A DNA stretch of 60,277 nucleotides from positions 1 to 60,277 of the forward strand of contig NZ_JALBWM010000018.1 in NCBI RefSeq assembly GCF_023895975.1. Reading direction: 5' to 3'. Under the pieces are notes generated by a model, which worked only from the letters and a program-made list of their open reading frames with translations, was not told the DNA's origin and ran no database searches. Position 1 is the stretch's first letter. Every line of letters begins with the position of its first letter. This DNA comes from Microbulbifer okhotskensis. Its GTDB lineage: Bacteria; Pseudomonadota; Gammaproteobacteria; Pseudomonadales; Cellvibrionaceae. The position numbers were made by a program, and so were the translations under genes. Shown here in pieces: positions 19,630 to 32,530 of the stretch.

Positions 19630-20457
19630 ATGGCAAAAGACAAGCGCACAGCTTTTTTTATTTCCGATGGCACAGGCTTGACTGCTGAAGCCATTGGCCA
19701 CAGTTTACTCGCACAATTCCGCGATCAGCAGGTAGAGCAGGTCACCCTTCCCTATATCGACTCCTCTGAGAAGGTAAAACAGGCCCTACAGCGAATCGAG
19801 AAAGCTGCCGATGAGTCCGGCCTGCAACCTATCATTATCACTAGCATCGTCTCCGATCAGATAAGAGAACAATTACACCAAAGTTCGGCGCTAATGCTCG
19901 ATATTTTTGAGAATTACCTCGCCCCGCTGGCCAACCTATTTAACCGCGATCCCGCACAGATGGTGAATGTCTCCCACGGAATAGCCGATGCCCGCCGCTA
20001 CACTGATCGGATCGATGCAGTGCACTTTGCCATGGATAACGACGATGGCCGCAAGGTCAGTGAGTTTGAGCAAGCGGATGTCATACTCCTAGGGGTTTCG
20101 CGTTCAGGCAAAACCCCCACCTGCCTCTACTTGGCACTGCAGTTTGGCTTGCGCGCGGCCAACTATCCCATTACCGAAGAAGACATGGACTCCACTACCC
20201 TGCCCAAGATCCTCCGCCCGTTTCGCCACAAGCTGTTTGGTCTGACCATCGACCCCGCCCGCCTGATGCAGATAAGACAGGAAAGACGCGCCAATAGCCG
20301 CTACGCTTCTAAAGAACAGTGTGAGTTTGAGGTGCGCCAGGTTGAACAAATGCTGAGGCGGGCACAGGTGCCTTTCCTCAATGCCACGCAGCTTTCGGTC
20401 GAGGAGCTCGCTACCCGCCTGATGTCCCAGGCCGGTATTGAGCGCAGGATTGACTAA
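19630..20457 (+). CDS. ppsR: PEP synthase regulatory protein (kinase/pyrophosphorylase)
   Basis: Bifunctional DUF299 protein that phosphorylates PpsA with ADP to inactivate it and reactivates it by phosphate-dependent dephosphorylation. 275 residues, normal length. The N-terminal RTAFFISDGTGLTAEAIGHS and the P-loop GVSRSGKTPTCLYLA (from about residue 154) are diagnostic. Starts at ATG 19630, divergent from its target gene, the usual arrangement in pseudomonads and enterics. Confidence 0.95.
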   Translation: MAKDKRTAFFISDGTGLTAEAIGHSLLAQFRDQQVEQVTLPYIDSSEKVKQALQRIEKAADESGLQPIIITSIVSDQIREQLHQSSALMLDIFENYLAPLANLFNRDPAQMVNVSHGIADARRYTDRIDAVHFAMDNDDGRKVSEFEQADVILLGVSRSGKTPTCLYLALQFGLRAANYPITEEDMDSTTLPKILRPFRHKLFGLTIDPARLMQIRQERRANSRYASKEQCEFEVRQVEQMLRRAQVPFLNATQLSVEELATRLMSQAGIERRID

Positions 20458-20530
20458 AGAGCCACACACCCTTTAATTGCCGCCGCAAAATGTGTAGTGT
20501 GCGCCGTCTTCCAGACTGCTGTAGTTTGAT

Positions 20531-21862
20531 ATGCAAATTGTCTCCCAGCCTTACTCACTAAACACACCCGCAGCCTTTGCGGCTATTGCGGACCTACCCT
20601 CACCGGTGTGGCTCGACAGTGGTCGTCCCCTGGCAGAGGGGGGGCGTTATGACATTATTAGTGCCGACCCGCTCAACACTCTCGAGTTGAACGCCGACAG
20701 CCCGGAGCCCTTTTCCCGATTAGATGATCTGATATGTGAGCTCTGCCCCCAGAACAGGGACTCTCAACTGCCTTTTTGCGGCGGAGTGATCGGTTATGCA
20801 GGATACGAACTCGGGTTAGAGGGCAATTTCCTACCGGCTGATGTTCGCCCTACCGATTTGCCCGCAGGTTTCTTTGGTCTCTATGGCTGGGCTTTTATTG
20901 CAGATCATCAACTGGGCAGTAGTCATCTGGTGTTCCACCCCGCTTGCCCGCAGCGACAGATTCACGAACTGGTTCAGCGGTTTGAATCGATTAACTGGCA
21001 ACAGCCCCCCGCGACTGGTAATTTCCAACTACTTACGCCTTTCGAACATGAACTGAGCGCTGAAGATTACCAGGCCCGAATCGCGCAAATATTGGATTAC
21101 ATCGCTGCAGGCGATATCTATCAGGCAAACTTCACCCAGCGCTTTAGCGCCCCCTACCAAGGGGACCTGTTCGAAGCCTACCTAGCGCTACGCTCTCAAG
21201 CAGCGGGTCCTTTTTCTGCTTACATGGCCCTGCCTCAAGGTAGCTTGCTCAGCATGTCGCCGGAGAGATTTATTCGCGCGGATGGTGCAAGTCTTCGCAC
21301 TGAGCCCATTAAGGGCACAGCCGCACGGCAAGCTGACCGCCTGGCCGACCAACGTGCCGCCTTTACCCTGCAGAGAAGCCCCAAGGATCGGGCGGAGAAC
21401 CTGATGATTGTGGACCTTCTTCGCAACGACTTCAGTAAACTGTGCCGAAACGGCACCGTACGGGTACCCGAACTGTTTCAATTGGCCAGCTTTGCTAATG
21501 TTCACCATTTAGTCAGTGTGATCACCGGCGAGCTGCCGGAGGATTCAGTTTATAGTGAGCTGCTTGAAGCCTGCTTTCCAGGTGGCTCAATTACAGGTGC
21601 ACCAAAACGCCGCTCGATGGAAGTCATTCGGGAGCTTGAATCCAGCCCCCGCGGTATTTACTGCGGCAGCATTGGCTACATCAGCAGTTGTGGCCGTGCC
21701 GACACCAATATTGCGATCCGAACTTTCAGCGCCAACAATGGGCTGCTGACCTGCGCGGCAGGGGGTGGAATCGTTGCCGATTCCGATCCAGCCGCCGAGT
21801 ACCGAGAGTGCCTGACCAAAGTACGCCTACTACTAGAGACTACAGAACAATTTCTCGCATAA
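20531..21862 (+). CDS. pabB: aminodeoxychorismate synthase component I
   Basis: Forms 4-amino-4-deoxychorismate from chorismate for folate synthesis. 443 residues. The chorismate-binding C-terminal domain shows MSPERFIRADG, EPIKGTAARQADR, PKDRAENLMIVDLLRND and PGGSITGAPKRRSM. The Lys in PIKGT (near residue 260) marks aminodeoxychorismate synthase; anthranilate synthases have PIAGT instead. The lyase partner pabC is elsewhere in the window. Start ATG 20531, 73 bp after ppsR. Confidence 0.93.
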   Translation: MQIVSQPYSLNTPAAFAAIADLPSPVWLDSGRPLAEGGRYDIISADPLNTLELNADSPEPFSRLDDLICELCPQNRDSQLPFCGGVIGYAGYELGLEGNFLPADVRPTDLPAGFFGLYGWAFIADHQLGSSHLVFHPACPQRQIHELVQRFESINWQQPPATGNFQLLTPFEHELSAEDYQARIAQILDYIAAGDIYQANFTQRFSAPYQGDLFEAYLALRSQAAGPFSAYMALPQGSLLSMSPERFIRADGASLRTEPIKGTAARQADRLADQRAAFTLQRSPKDRAENLMIVDLLRNDFSKLCRNGTVRVPELFQLASFANVHHLVSVITGELPEDSVYSELLEACFPGGSITGAPKRRSMEVIRELESSPRGIYCGSIGYISSCGRADTNIAIRTFSANNGLLTCAAGGGIVADSDPAAEYRECLTKVRLLLETTEQFLA

Positions 21863-22038
21863 GCAGTAGATCAGGCATAGGATGAGCAAGAAATAAGCAT
21901 TTTCGGCGGGTTTTGTAGCGTGACTACAAATTTTGGTTATAAGAGTATCGGCGATTGATATTTCAAAGTTATTAGGCGTTCTGCTAGATTCTGAGAATCG
22001 TGCCTTCAATAGCACTGCACTGGATCAAGGAAATTATC

Positions 22039-22332
22039 GTGAAGATCACACTGGTCAAAAAGATTCTCCCAGACGGCTCCCCCTGCGCCAAGTGCCGCGA
22101 CGTTGAGCAAAAACTGGAAGAAAATAGCCAATTGCAGTTTATTGACCAGACACTTATCGCAGACATGCGCGACCCGCAAAGCCTTGGGCTTCAAGTTGCG
22201 CAAAAGTATCAAGTTGAGCGAGCGCCGTTCTTTATAGTCGAGCAGGAAGGCCAGGAAGCAGAAATCTATACGGTTTACTTCAAGTTTGCCAAAGAGGTTT
22301 TACGGCCGTTGATCGAGGTAGAGGCTCCTTAG
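22039..22332 (+). CDS. small thioredoxin-like CxxC protein
   Basis: A GTG at 22039 is preceded by AAGGAAA at the right spacing, giving about 97 residues (VKITLVKKILPDGSPCAKC...). An upstream in-frame GTG at 22000 lacks a ribosome binding site. The CAKC pair near residue 15-18 is followed by a fold-like pattern ending in QKYQVERAPFFIVEQEG, where the cis-Pro-like AP resembles thioredoxin/glutaredoxin. It lies tail-to-tail with cysB. A redox role in sulfur assimilation is an inference from that neighbour only. Confidence 0.65.
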   Translation: MKITLVKKILPDGSPCAKCRDVEQKLEENSQLQFIDQTLIADMRDPQSLGLQVAQKYQVERAPFFIVEQEGQEAEIYTVYFKFAKEVLRPLIEVEAP

Positions 22333-22374
22333 CCTCTACTGTCGGCTCATATACAAAGCTTGCATTACAACTTC

Positions 22375-23804
<1,430 letters not shown>

Positions 23805-24707
23805 CTATGCTTCGATATTAACAATCCCGTGGGGAACATGGCCGGTAGCCACATGCTCTGCCGCTGAGGCACAATGACTAGGCTGATCATCGAAGAAAAC
23901 ATCTGCGCCAAATGCCCTTAAGAACTCACCCTTTGGTAACCCCCCCAAAAATACCGACTCATCTACACGAATGTCCCAGGCGCGTAAAGTTCTGATAACC
24001 CGTTCATGGGCGGGGGCAGATCTCGCGGTTACCAAAGCCGTACGAATGGGGCAAGCGTCCAGGCCAAACTCCGCCTGCAATCTCTGCAGGGCTTCCAGGA
24101 ACCCCTTGAAAGGCCCACCTCCCAACGGGGATTGCGCCGAGGCACGCTCAGCTTTAGTGAAAGCGGCCAGCCCCTCCCTCTTGTAGACCTGCTCAGCCTC
24201 ATCGGAAAAAAGTACAGCGTCACCATCAAAAGCGAACCTCAGCACGTCATCCCGATGCTCACGGCTTCCCCCAGCAACCAGAGTTGCTGCAGCTACACCC
24301 TGCTCCAGCGCCTGGCGCACATCAACACCATCTGCTGATAGAAACAAGTTACATCCGAAGGGGCCTATATAACGGTAAGGGCTTTCACCGTTGCAGAAAG
24401 CCGCACGAGTTATATCCAGACCGTAGTGCTCAATAGAGTTAAAGACCCGCAACCCCGTGTCCGCGCTGTTTCTCGACAACAGGATCACCTCAACACGCGG
24501 CTCTCCGGCCAGCATTTGGTTAATCTTCAGGAATTTTTCCACCAAGGGGAAAGCATCCCCCTTTTCAAGGGCATCATTCTCACGTTCAACCTGATAGTGA
24601 GAAAAAGCCTGCAGACCTTGCTCCTCAAACACCTTATGGCTGTCACTCAGATTAAAAAGAGCACGAGAGGATATAGCAATAACCAACTTATCTGGGCGTG
24701 CAACCAT
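23805..24707 (-). CDS. cytosolic 5'-nucleotidase, NT5C1-type
   Basis: About 300 residues from the ATG at 24707, preceded by GGAGG at 8 nt; the frame is open further upstream to 24779 without a better start. The sequence reads VARPDKLVIAISSRALFNL, then SRNSADTGLRVFNSIEHYGLD, FGCNLFLSADGVDVRQAL, LRFAFDGDAVLFSDEAEQV and VTARSAPAHERVIRTLRAW, the pattern of the 5'-nucleotidase family PF06189 (related to eukaryotic cytosolic nucleotidase IA). Removes phosphate from nucleoside monophosphates. Isolated gene. Confidence 0.85.
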   Translation of the reverse strand: MVARPDKLVIAISSRALFNLSDSHKVFEEQGLQAFSHYQVERENDALEKGDAFPLVEKFLKINQMLAGEPRVEVILLSRNSADTGLRVFNSIEHYGLDITRAAFCNGESPYRYIGPFGCNLFLSADGVDVRQALEQGVAAATLVAGGSREHRDDVLRFAFDGDAVLFSDEAEQVYKREGLAAFTKAERASAQSPLGGGPFKGFLEALQRLQAEFGLDACPIRTALVTARSAPAHERVIRTLRAWDIRVDESVFLGGLPKGEFLRAFGADVFFDDQPSHCASAAEHVATGHVPHGIVNIEA

Positions 24708-24985
24708 CAAGGTGCCTCCACAACAATGAGTCCATCTACCCCGCTTACGGTACACCACAAACCTACCGTCAACAAACAACCTGATAGACCCCCGATAAAA
24801 TCAAAACCTGGAAATATACACACAAATCAAAATTAAAATCATTAGAGCCCCATATTGCGCAATAGAATAGGCTCGACCAATTACGCACAAAACTAATACC
24901 CTCCAAAGAAAAATAAGATACGAATCACTAAAAAATATCAGTTCAAAATGCAGGATGAATACAGATCTTTTATCTCCAAACAAAA
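24708..24985. other. gene-free AT-rich spacer
   Basis: AT-rich stretch upstream of the nucleotidase gene with no gene that I can support. It leads into the protease remnant at about 24986. Confidence 0.45.
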
Positions 24986-25139
24986 CTGACAGACTCCCGA
25001 AATCGTCTCCCTGCTTTTGATACAGTGGACGTTTCTACCAACAGCCGAAGTGAAGATGGCGGATCGAATTCAGAGGGCTGGGAAGAAATCGACCGGCTTG
25101 GAAGCCGCTACGCCTGGCAACGACAGCTAAAGCTTGAAT
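24986..25139 (+). pseudogene. degraded fragment of an M4-protease linker and PPC domain
   Basis: Read rightward, this stretch encodes IVS, then after a one-base shift AFDTVDVSTNSRSEDGGS, then EGWEEIDRLGSRYAWQ and a stop. The intact protease at 28478-30628 has [19 protein letters not shown] at the end of its catalytic domain and [16 protein letters not shown] at the start of its second PPC domain. Order and wording agree; the frame is broken and the middle is missing. I take it as the decayed end of a second, related protease gene. Confidence 0.6.
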
Positions 25140-25143
25140 AAAC

Positions 25144-25166
25144 GGTTGTCATCAAAAATATGTCAA
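25144..25166 (-). terminator. possible terminator of the puuB-like gene
   Basis: GTTGTCAT...ATGTCAAC forms a short imperfect hairpin 14 bases beyond the oxidase stop codon. No strong T-run. Confidence 0.3.
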
Positions 25167-25179
25167 CAGCTACTGTGTA

Positions 25180-26526
25180 TCAGCGCCCGATCTTATCCAT
25201 CAAACTGTGGTACAGCATTGCGGCAACCAAGCCGGGCCACCTCAACAATACCCCACCGGGAAATTGCTTTTGGGGTATAGCAGAAAATGTATGGAATCGG
25301 CCACCATCCCCGGAAATCGCTTCAGCCAGTAGTTTTCCTGCAAAAATCGCCGTGGGCACACCATGACCAGAGTACCCTTGGCTATAAAAGATACCCGGCC
25401 TTAACTGGCCCACCCCAGGCATACGATTCACAGTGATCGCCAGGGTCCCGCCCCAACCAAACTCCACCTTCGTGTGCGCCAATTGTGGATAAACTCTAAG
25501 CATATATCTTCGCACAAAAGCGCGGATATCTCGCGGAAAATGTTTGGTATAGTTTTCACCCCCACCAAATATCAAACGATTATCCCCTGACAACTTCCAA
25601 TAATTAATAACAAATAATGTATCTTGAACTGCGTAATCATTCGAAATCAACTCCCTGGCCAGGGAGGGGCCTAATGGCTCTGTTGCCAAAACAAAATTAT
25701 TGATAGGCATAATCCGTCCTGCCAATCGAGGCTCCAGACTACCCAAATAACCGTTACAAGCTAGAATAATTTTATCTGCCCTCACTCGCCCCCGAGCAGT
25801 CTTTATGAAAAATGGGGCTTCATCTGTGTATTCCTCAACGCGGCTGTACTCAAAAAACCGGACCCCCGCAGACGCTCCAGCGGCCGCAACTCCCAGGGCA
25901 AAATTTAGAGGGTGGATATGTAGAGAACCCATATCCACCTGGGCCCCAATATATCGATCGGTGCCAACCAGCGTTCGAACCTCTTCTTTTTCAACGTATC
26001 GTATTTTATCGTAGCCATATATATTGAAGAGTCTCTCAGCCTCTTTTTTTAGGTATTCAGCGTGGCTCAGTTTCGACGCAAGATGCATGATGCCCCGCTT
26101 CAAGTCACACTGAATCTGGAATCTCGAAATTAGATTCTCAACCAGCTGAACCGCCTCAAGACTGAAACACCAAAGTTGCTGGGCCATATTTATTCCAAGC
26201 GCCTCTTCCAAATCAGTCTGGCTGCGCCTTTGCCCCACCCCCACATGCCCTCCGTTACGACCGGATGCCCCCCATGCCAGCCGCACCGCCTCAAGGAGCA
26301 CAACTTTATATCCTTGCTCTGCCAAATGCAGCGCACTGGAAAGTCCGGTATAACCACCCCCAATGATGCAGACATCCGCATCAATGTCACCATCTAAATA
26401 CGGATATTCCACTGCCGCGATGGCGCTTGCAGCGTAGTAAGATTCTGCATGCCCAATTAGCGTTTTTATTTCGTCAACACTCCCAATGCAATTGGAGCAA
26501 TCCACACAATATAACTTAAATAACAA
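25180..26526 (-). CDS. puuB: FAD-dependent amino-group oxidase, PuuB-like
   Basis: DAO-family flavoenzyme of about 448 residues; best fit is gamma-glutamylputrescine oxidase. The FAD-binding motif ADVCIIGGGYTGLSSALHLA (about 49-68) is followed by LAWGASGRNGGHVGVGQRR, typical of PuuB/OrdL. The C-terminus has GVGQLRPGIFYSQGYSGHGV. The start is uncertain: TTG at 26526 (a six-G run one base upstream is too close for a normal ribosome site) or GTG at 26505; family similarity begins only near residue 30. Divergent from a puuA-like glutamine synthetase homologue, which supports a putrescine pathway role. A related sarcosine/glycine oxidase activity is possible. Confidence 0.78.
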   Translation of the reverse strand: MLFKLYCVDCSNCIGSVDEIKTLIGHAESYYAASAIAAVEYPYLDGDIDADVCIIGGGYTGLSSALHLAEQGYKVVLLEAVRLAWGASGRNGGHVGVGQRRSQTDLEEALGINMAQQLWCFSLEAVQLVENLISRFQIQCDLKRGIMHLASKLSHAEYLKKEAERLFNIYGYDKIRYVEKEEVRTLVGTDRYIGAQVDMGSLHIHPLNFALGVAAAGASAGVRFFEYSRVEEYTDEAPFFIKTARGRVRADKIILACNGYLGSLEPRLAGRIMPINNFVLATEPLGPSLARELISNDYAVQDTLFVINYWKLSGDNRLIFGGGENYTKHFPRDIRAFVRRYMLRVYPQLAHTKVEFGWGGTLAITVNRMPGVGQLRPGIFYSQGYSGHGVPTAIFAGKLLAEAISGDGGRFHTFSAIPQKQFPGGVLLRWPGLVAAMLYHSLMDKIGR

Positions 26527-26721
26527 GCCCCCCTATTTCTCATCAGCTTCCAAGCCCCACACTCTGATTTCTCTCCACTAATGCATTAATGCCGTTTAAA
26601 TACACAACCCAGTCATAGCACCCGGTATATAGTTTCTTAAGCGCCCTGCGACAGCAGAGTGGCCAGGAGTCACAACCTAAGAAACCCTTCTTAACCAAGA
26701 CAATCACTCTACGGTGAACCA
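26527..26721. promoter_or_regulatory. divergent promoter region puuB-like / puuA-like
   Basis: 195 bp between divergent starts. It contains an 8-bp inverted repeat GTTTCTTA (26632-26639) / TAAGAAAC (26678-26685) spaced 38 bases apart, which could be operator halves for a repressor acting on puuA. Confidence 0.45.
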
Positions 26722-28056
26722 ATGGATAAAATTACCGCCTGGCTGGCTGAGCATGAAATTACGGAAGTGGAGTGCCTTGTCCCCGACATGTCTGGTAACG
26801 CCAGAGGTAAATTTACTCCCACCGATAAATTCCTAACTCAGGATAGCCGCCTTCCGGAAAGCATACTCGTCCAAACGGTTACCGGAGACTATGTCGACGA
26901 ACACAACGAACTAGTCGATCCCGCAGACACTGACATGATACTAATTCCGGACCCCAACTCGGTGCGCCTAAACCCCTGGGCCAATGATCCGACCGCCCAA
27001 ATAATCCATGACTGCTATTCGCGTGATGGTGCCCCCCACCCTATAAGCACACGTAACATTCTCAAGTTTGTCCTTGAAAAATACGCAAAAAAAGGCTGGG
27101 AGCCGGTGGTTGCACCAGAGGTGGAATTCTATCTAGTAAAACGAAACCTTGACCCAGATGAAAAACTGTCTGCACCAGTAGGCAGATCTGGCCGCACAGA
27201 AAAAACCCGCCAATCTTATAGTATTGATGCCGCCAACGAATACGAACCCATTATTGAAGACATGTATGATTTTTGCGAGGCACAGGGACTCGGCGTCGAC
27301 ACCCTAATCCATGAATCCGGCACGGCGCAGATGGAAATTAATTTTCAGCACGGCAACCCACTCCAACTTGCCGATCAAGTTTTTACCTTCAAACGTACGG
27401 TACGTGAAACAGCACTGCGACACGGTATCTACGCGACCTTTATGGCAAAACCCATGGAGGATGAACCGGGTAGCGCTCTACACCTGCATCAAAGCATCAT
27501 TAGTCGAGAAACAGGACAAAATATTTTTATAGACAGTAAAGGGACAGAAAATAATAGCTTTTTAAATTTTATCGGTGGCATGCAAAAGTACACTCCGGGA
27601 TTTATCAGCTTTTTTGCCCCCAATGTAAATTCCTATCGCCGATTTACCCCCGAAATGGCTGCGCCCACAAGTCTCCACTGGGGCTATGACAACCGCACCA
27701 CAGGGTTGCGGGTTCCCGATAGTTCACCGCAAAATAAACGACTGGAAAATCGGTTTCCCGGGGCAGATTGCAACCCCTATCTAGCTATAGCCGCGTCATT
27801 AGCTTGTGGCTATCTAGGAATGACCCATAAAGTAGCACCAAGCACACCCTATCAGGGCGACTGCTCCACAGAGTCCATTACACTCCCCCGTACACAGGAG
27901 CATGCTCTGACGCTTTTAGCCGACTGTGAAGCAGCTGCTGAGATGTTTGGCAGGAAATTTGTAAAAGCATGGAGTGCAATCAAAAGAAATGAATATGAAG
28001 AATTCAATCGGGTTATCAGCTCCTGGGAACGGGAATTTCTATTATTAAATGTATAA
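26722..28056 (+). CDS. puuA: glutamine-synthetase-family gamma-glutamylputrescine synthetase
   Basis: 444 residues of the glutamine synthetase fold, probably glutamylating putrescine (first step of the Puu route). N-terminal LAEHEITEVECLVPDMSGNA, then APEVEFYLV with metal-binding Glu (about 135), HESGTAQMEINF (about 200), GSALHLHQSI with the catalytic His, and PGADCNPYLAIAASLACG near the C-terminus. It lacks the Tyr-adenylylation loop context of GlnA. The pairing with the divergent flavin oxidase points to PuuA; other GS-like ligases (ethanolamine, spermidine) cannot be excluded. No PuuC/PuuD or transporter lies here, so the pathway must be split across the genome. Confidence 0.82.
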   Translation: MDKITAWLAEHEITEVECLVPDMSGNARGKFTPTDKFLTQDSRLPESILVQTVTGDYVDEHNELVDPADTDMILIPDPNSVRLNPWANDPTAQIIHDCYSRDGAPHPISTRNILKFVLEKYAKKGWEPVVAPEVEFYLVKRNLDPDEKLSAPVGRSGRTEKTRQSYSIDAANEYEPIIEDMYDFCEAQGLGVDTLIHESGTAQMEINFQHGNPLQLADQVFTFKRTVRETALRHGIYATFMAKPMEDEPGSALHLHQSIISRETGQNIFIDSKGTENNSFLNFIGGMQKYTPGFISFFAPNVNSYRRFTPEMAAPTSLHWGYDNRTTGLRVPDSSPQNKRLENRFPGADCNPYLAIAASLACGYLGMTHKVAPSTPYQGDCSTESITLPRTQEHALTLLADCEAAAEMFGRKFVKAWSAIKRNEYEEFNRVISSWEREFLLLNV

Positions 28057-30628
<2,572 letters not shown>

Positions 30629-30651
30629 GGCAACCGCTTTTAAGACTGTAA

Positions 30652-30684
30652 TTCACCCCATTGCCTAAACGCTAATGGGGTGAA
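30652..30684 (+). terminator. hairpin after the protease gene
   Basis: TTCACCCCATT...AATGGGGTGAA: 11-bp arms around 11 bases, 24 bases after the protease stop. No T-run, so it may protect the mRNA 3' end rather than terminate. Confidence 0.5.
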
Positions 30685-30717
30685 ATCCAGGCTTCACATT
30701 GCATTGACCGGAAACAC

Positions 30718-30743
30718 AAAGGGCGGCCTTATGGCCGCCCTTT
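30718..30743. terminator. bidirectional terminator between protease and symporter
   Basis: AAAGGGCGGCC-TTAT-GGCCGCCCTTT followed by TGTTATT. The two genes converge here, 20 bases from the symporter stop, so it can serve both. Confidence 0.85.
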
Positions 30744-30762
30744 GTTATTAGCATCCAACGGA

Positions 30763-32421
30763 TTACTTATGACTCGGGTCTTTCCAGTAATCCTTGACCG
30801 AATCTTTCATTTCCTTAGCCAACACTGTAATGCCAAACAGGTTGGGCAAGGTCATAATGATAATGGCTACTGCAGAGAGGTTCCAAATGACCGTCGTATC
30901 TTCAATAGCGGCCCAGAAGAAGGCAATCACATACACAATTCGGTACGGCATTACCGCCTTGGGACCAAACAGGTAAATCATTGAGCGATCGCCATAGTAG
31001 GACCAGGCAATCGCCGTAGAGAAAGCAAAGAGCAAAATCCCCAGGGTAACAATAAGGCCGCCATACTTGCCAAAGAAACCGCGCTGGAAAGCCAGATTGG
31101 TCAATGCCACTGAGTGCACCAGGGATTTACCCCAAATATCGACCTCTTCATTGGCGAACTTGCCATCCTTCACATCCAGAACACCACTAAAGCTGTTTTC
31201 ACCCACACGAAAATCCAGGTTTTCAGCAATAGAACGAGCGTGAATCAGAGTAAAGTCCTGGCTATTCAGGGGGTGGCCATCGGTCACGACAACCGAACCC
31301 GTATAGGCTTTTACGTCACTGGTCTTGCCGCTCAAGTAGTTGAACAGTTGCTCAACATCCTGAGTATTTTCCTCGCTGTAGCTGCCGGTAACCACATAAG
31401 TATCCGCCCCCTCGAACAGGTTCTCATGCTTTTCGGTCCAGACACCAGAAGAGAGGATTACCAAACCCGTCAGGGTACAAATGATGATGGTATCGATAAA
31501 AGGTTCCAGCAAAGAAACCATACCCTCAGAGACCGGCTCGTCCGCACGCGCAGCGGCGTGAGCAATAGGCGCAGAGCCCTGGCCAGCTTCGTTGGAAAAA
31601 AGACCACGGTTCACACCGCGATTAAAGGCATAAGCGAAACTCGCCCCCAGGAATCCACCGGCAGCTGCACTACCGCTAAAGGCATCGCTAAAAACCGCAC
31701 CAAATGAGGGAAGAATATTTTCGTAGTTATAGAGGATAACGCCGAGCGCACCGATAACGTAAATAACCGCCATTGTTGGAACAATAGTGGAAGTCACCTT
31801 AGCAATTCGAGTGATTCCGCCAATGATCACCATACCCAGCAAAATTGCCAGCACACCACCGGTCAAAGCCTTTTCAATACCGAAAGAATCGTGCATTGCT
31901 TGGGCAATATTATTGACCTGAGGCAGACTGCCGGTACCAAACGAGCAGATTACGGTCGCTACGGCAAACAACACTGCCAGCCACTTCATATTCAAGCGGC
32001 GCTCCATGTAAAACATGGGGCCACCAGCGTAATAACCGTCTGCAGCCTTGATGCGATATTTATGAGAAAGGGTTACTTCAACAAACTTGGTGGTCATACC
32101 CAAGAAGGCTGTCATCCACATCCAAAATAATGCAGCGGGACCACCCAGGAAAATAGCGAGACCGACACCGCCAATATTCCCGGTACCAACGGTACCTGAA
32201 AGTGCTGTTGCCAATGCCTGGAAATGGGAAGTATCGCCGGGATCACCGGGCTTATCATACTTACCCCGTACAATTTTGATTGCATGACCAAAATAACGAA
32301 ACTGAGGAAACCCAAGATAAATGGTGAAAAAGAAACCGACTCCAAGTAACACCCAGGGAAACCAAGGTGCCGAGCCAAGCATGCCGTCTAGGAACAACAA
32401 CAGTCCGTTAAAGGAATCCAA
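30763..32421 (-). CDS. alanine/glycine:cation symporter (AGCS family)
   Basis: 552-residue inner-membrane transporter importing alanine or glycine with sodium or protons. Signature [20 protein letters not shown] (about 74-93) and [20 protein letters not shown] (about 265-285). About 10-11 hydrophobic helices. Compared with usual family members (about 450-480) there is a hydrophilic insertion of about 100 residues (about 327-435, from [14 protein letters not shown] to [12 protein letters not shown]) between membrane helices. The apparent start is TTG at 32421, four bases after a run of seven G that must act as ribosome site; an ATG at codon 14 would clip the first helix. Confidence 0.92.
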   Translation of the reverse strand: MDSFNGLLLFLDGMLGSAPWFPWVLLGVGFFFTIYLGFPQFRYFGHAIKIVRGKYDKPGDPGDTSHFQALATALSGTVGTGNIGGVGLAIFLGGPAALFWMWMTAFLGMTTKFVEVTLSHKYRIKAADGYYAGGPMFYMERRLNMKWLAVLFAVATVICSFGTGSLPQVNNIAQAMHDSFGIEKALTGGVLAILLGMVIIGGITRIAKVTSTIVPTMAVIYVIGALGVILYNYENILPSFGAVFSDAFSGSAAAGGFLGASFAYAFNRGVNRGLFSNEAGQGSAPIAHAAARADEPVSEGMVSLLEPFIDTIIICTLTGLVILSSGVWTEKHENLFEGADTYVVTGSYSEENTQDVEQLFNYLSGKTSDVKAYTGSVVVTDGHPLNSQDFTLIHARSIAENLDFRVGENSFSGVLDVKDGKFANEEVDIWGKSLVHSVALTNLAFQRGFFGKYGGLIVTLGILLFAFSTAIAWSYYGDRSMIYLFGPKAVMPYRIVYVIAFFWAAIEDTTVIWNLSAVAIIIMTLPNLFGITVLAKEMKDSVKDYWKDPSHK

Positions 32422-32530
32422 ACTACCCCCCCACTACTCTGACTAATTTCTGTTTGTTTTATATACAGATGTAACTGTAATTTGTTGCGCAGGTTAGCAG
32501 CTTACGAGGCACTAGAACAGTAATGTCGTA

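Noticed and set aside
32422..32530. Glycine riboswitch before the AGCS symporter
   Set aside because: The 110-base upstream region has no tandem glycine aptamer pattern and is too short.
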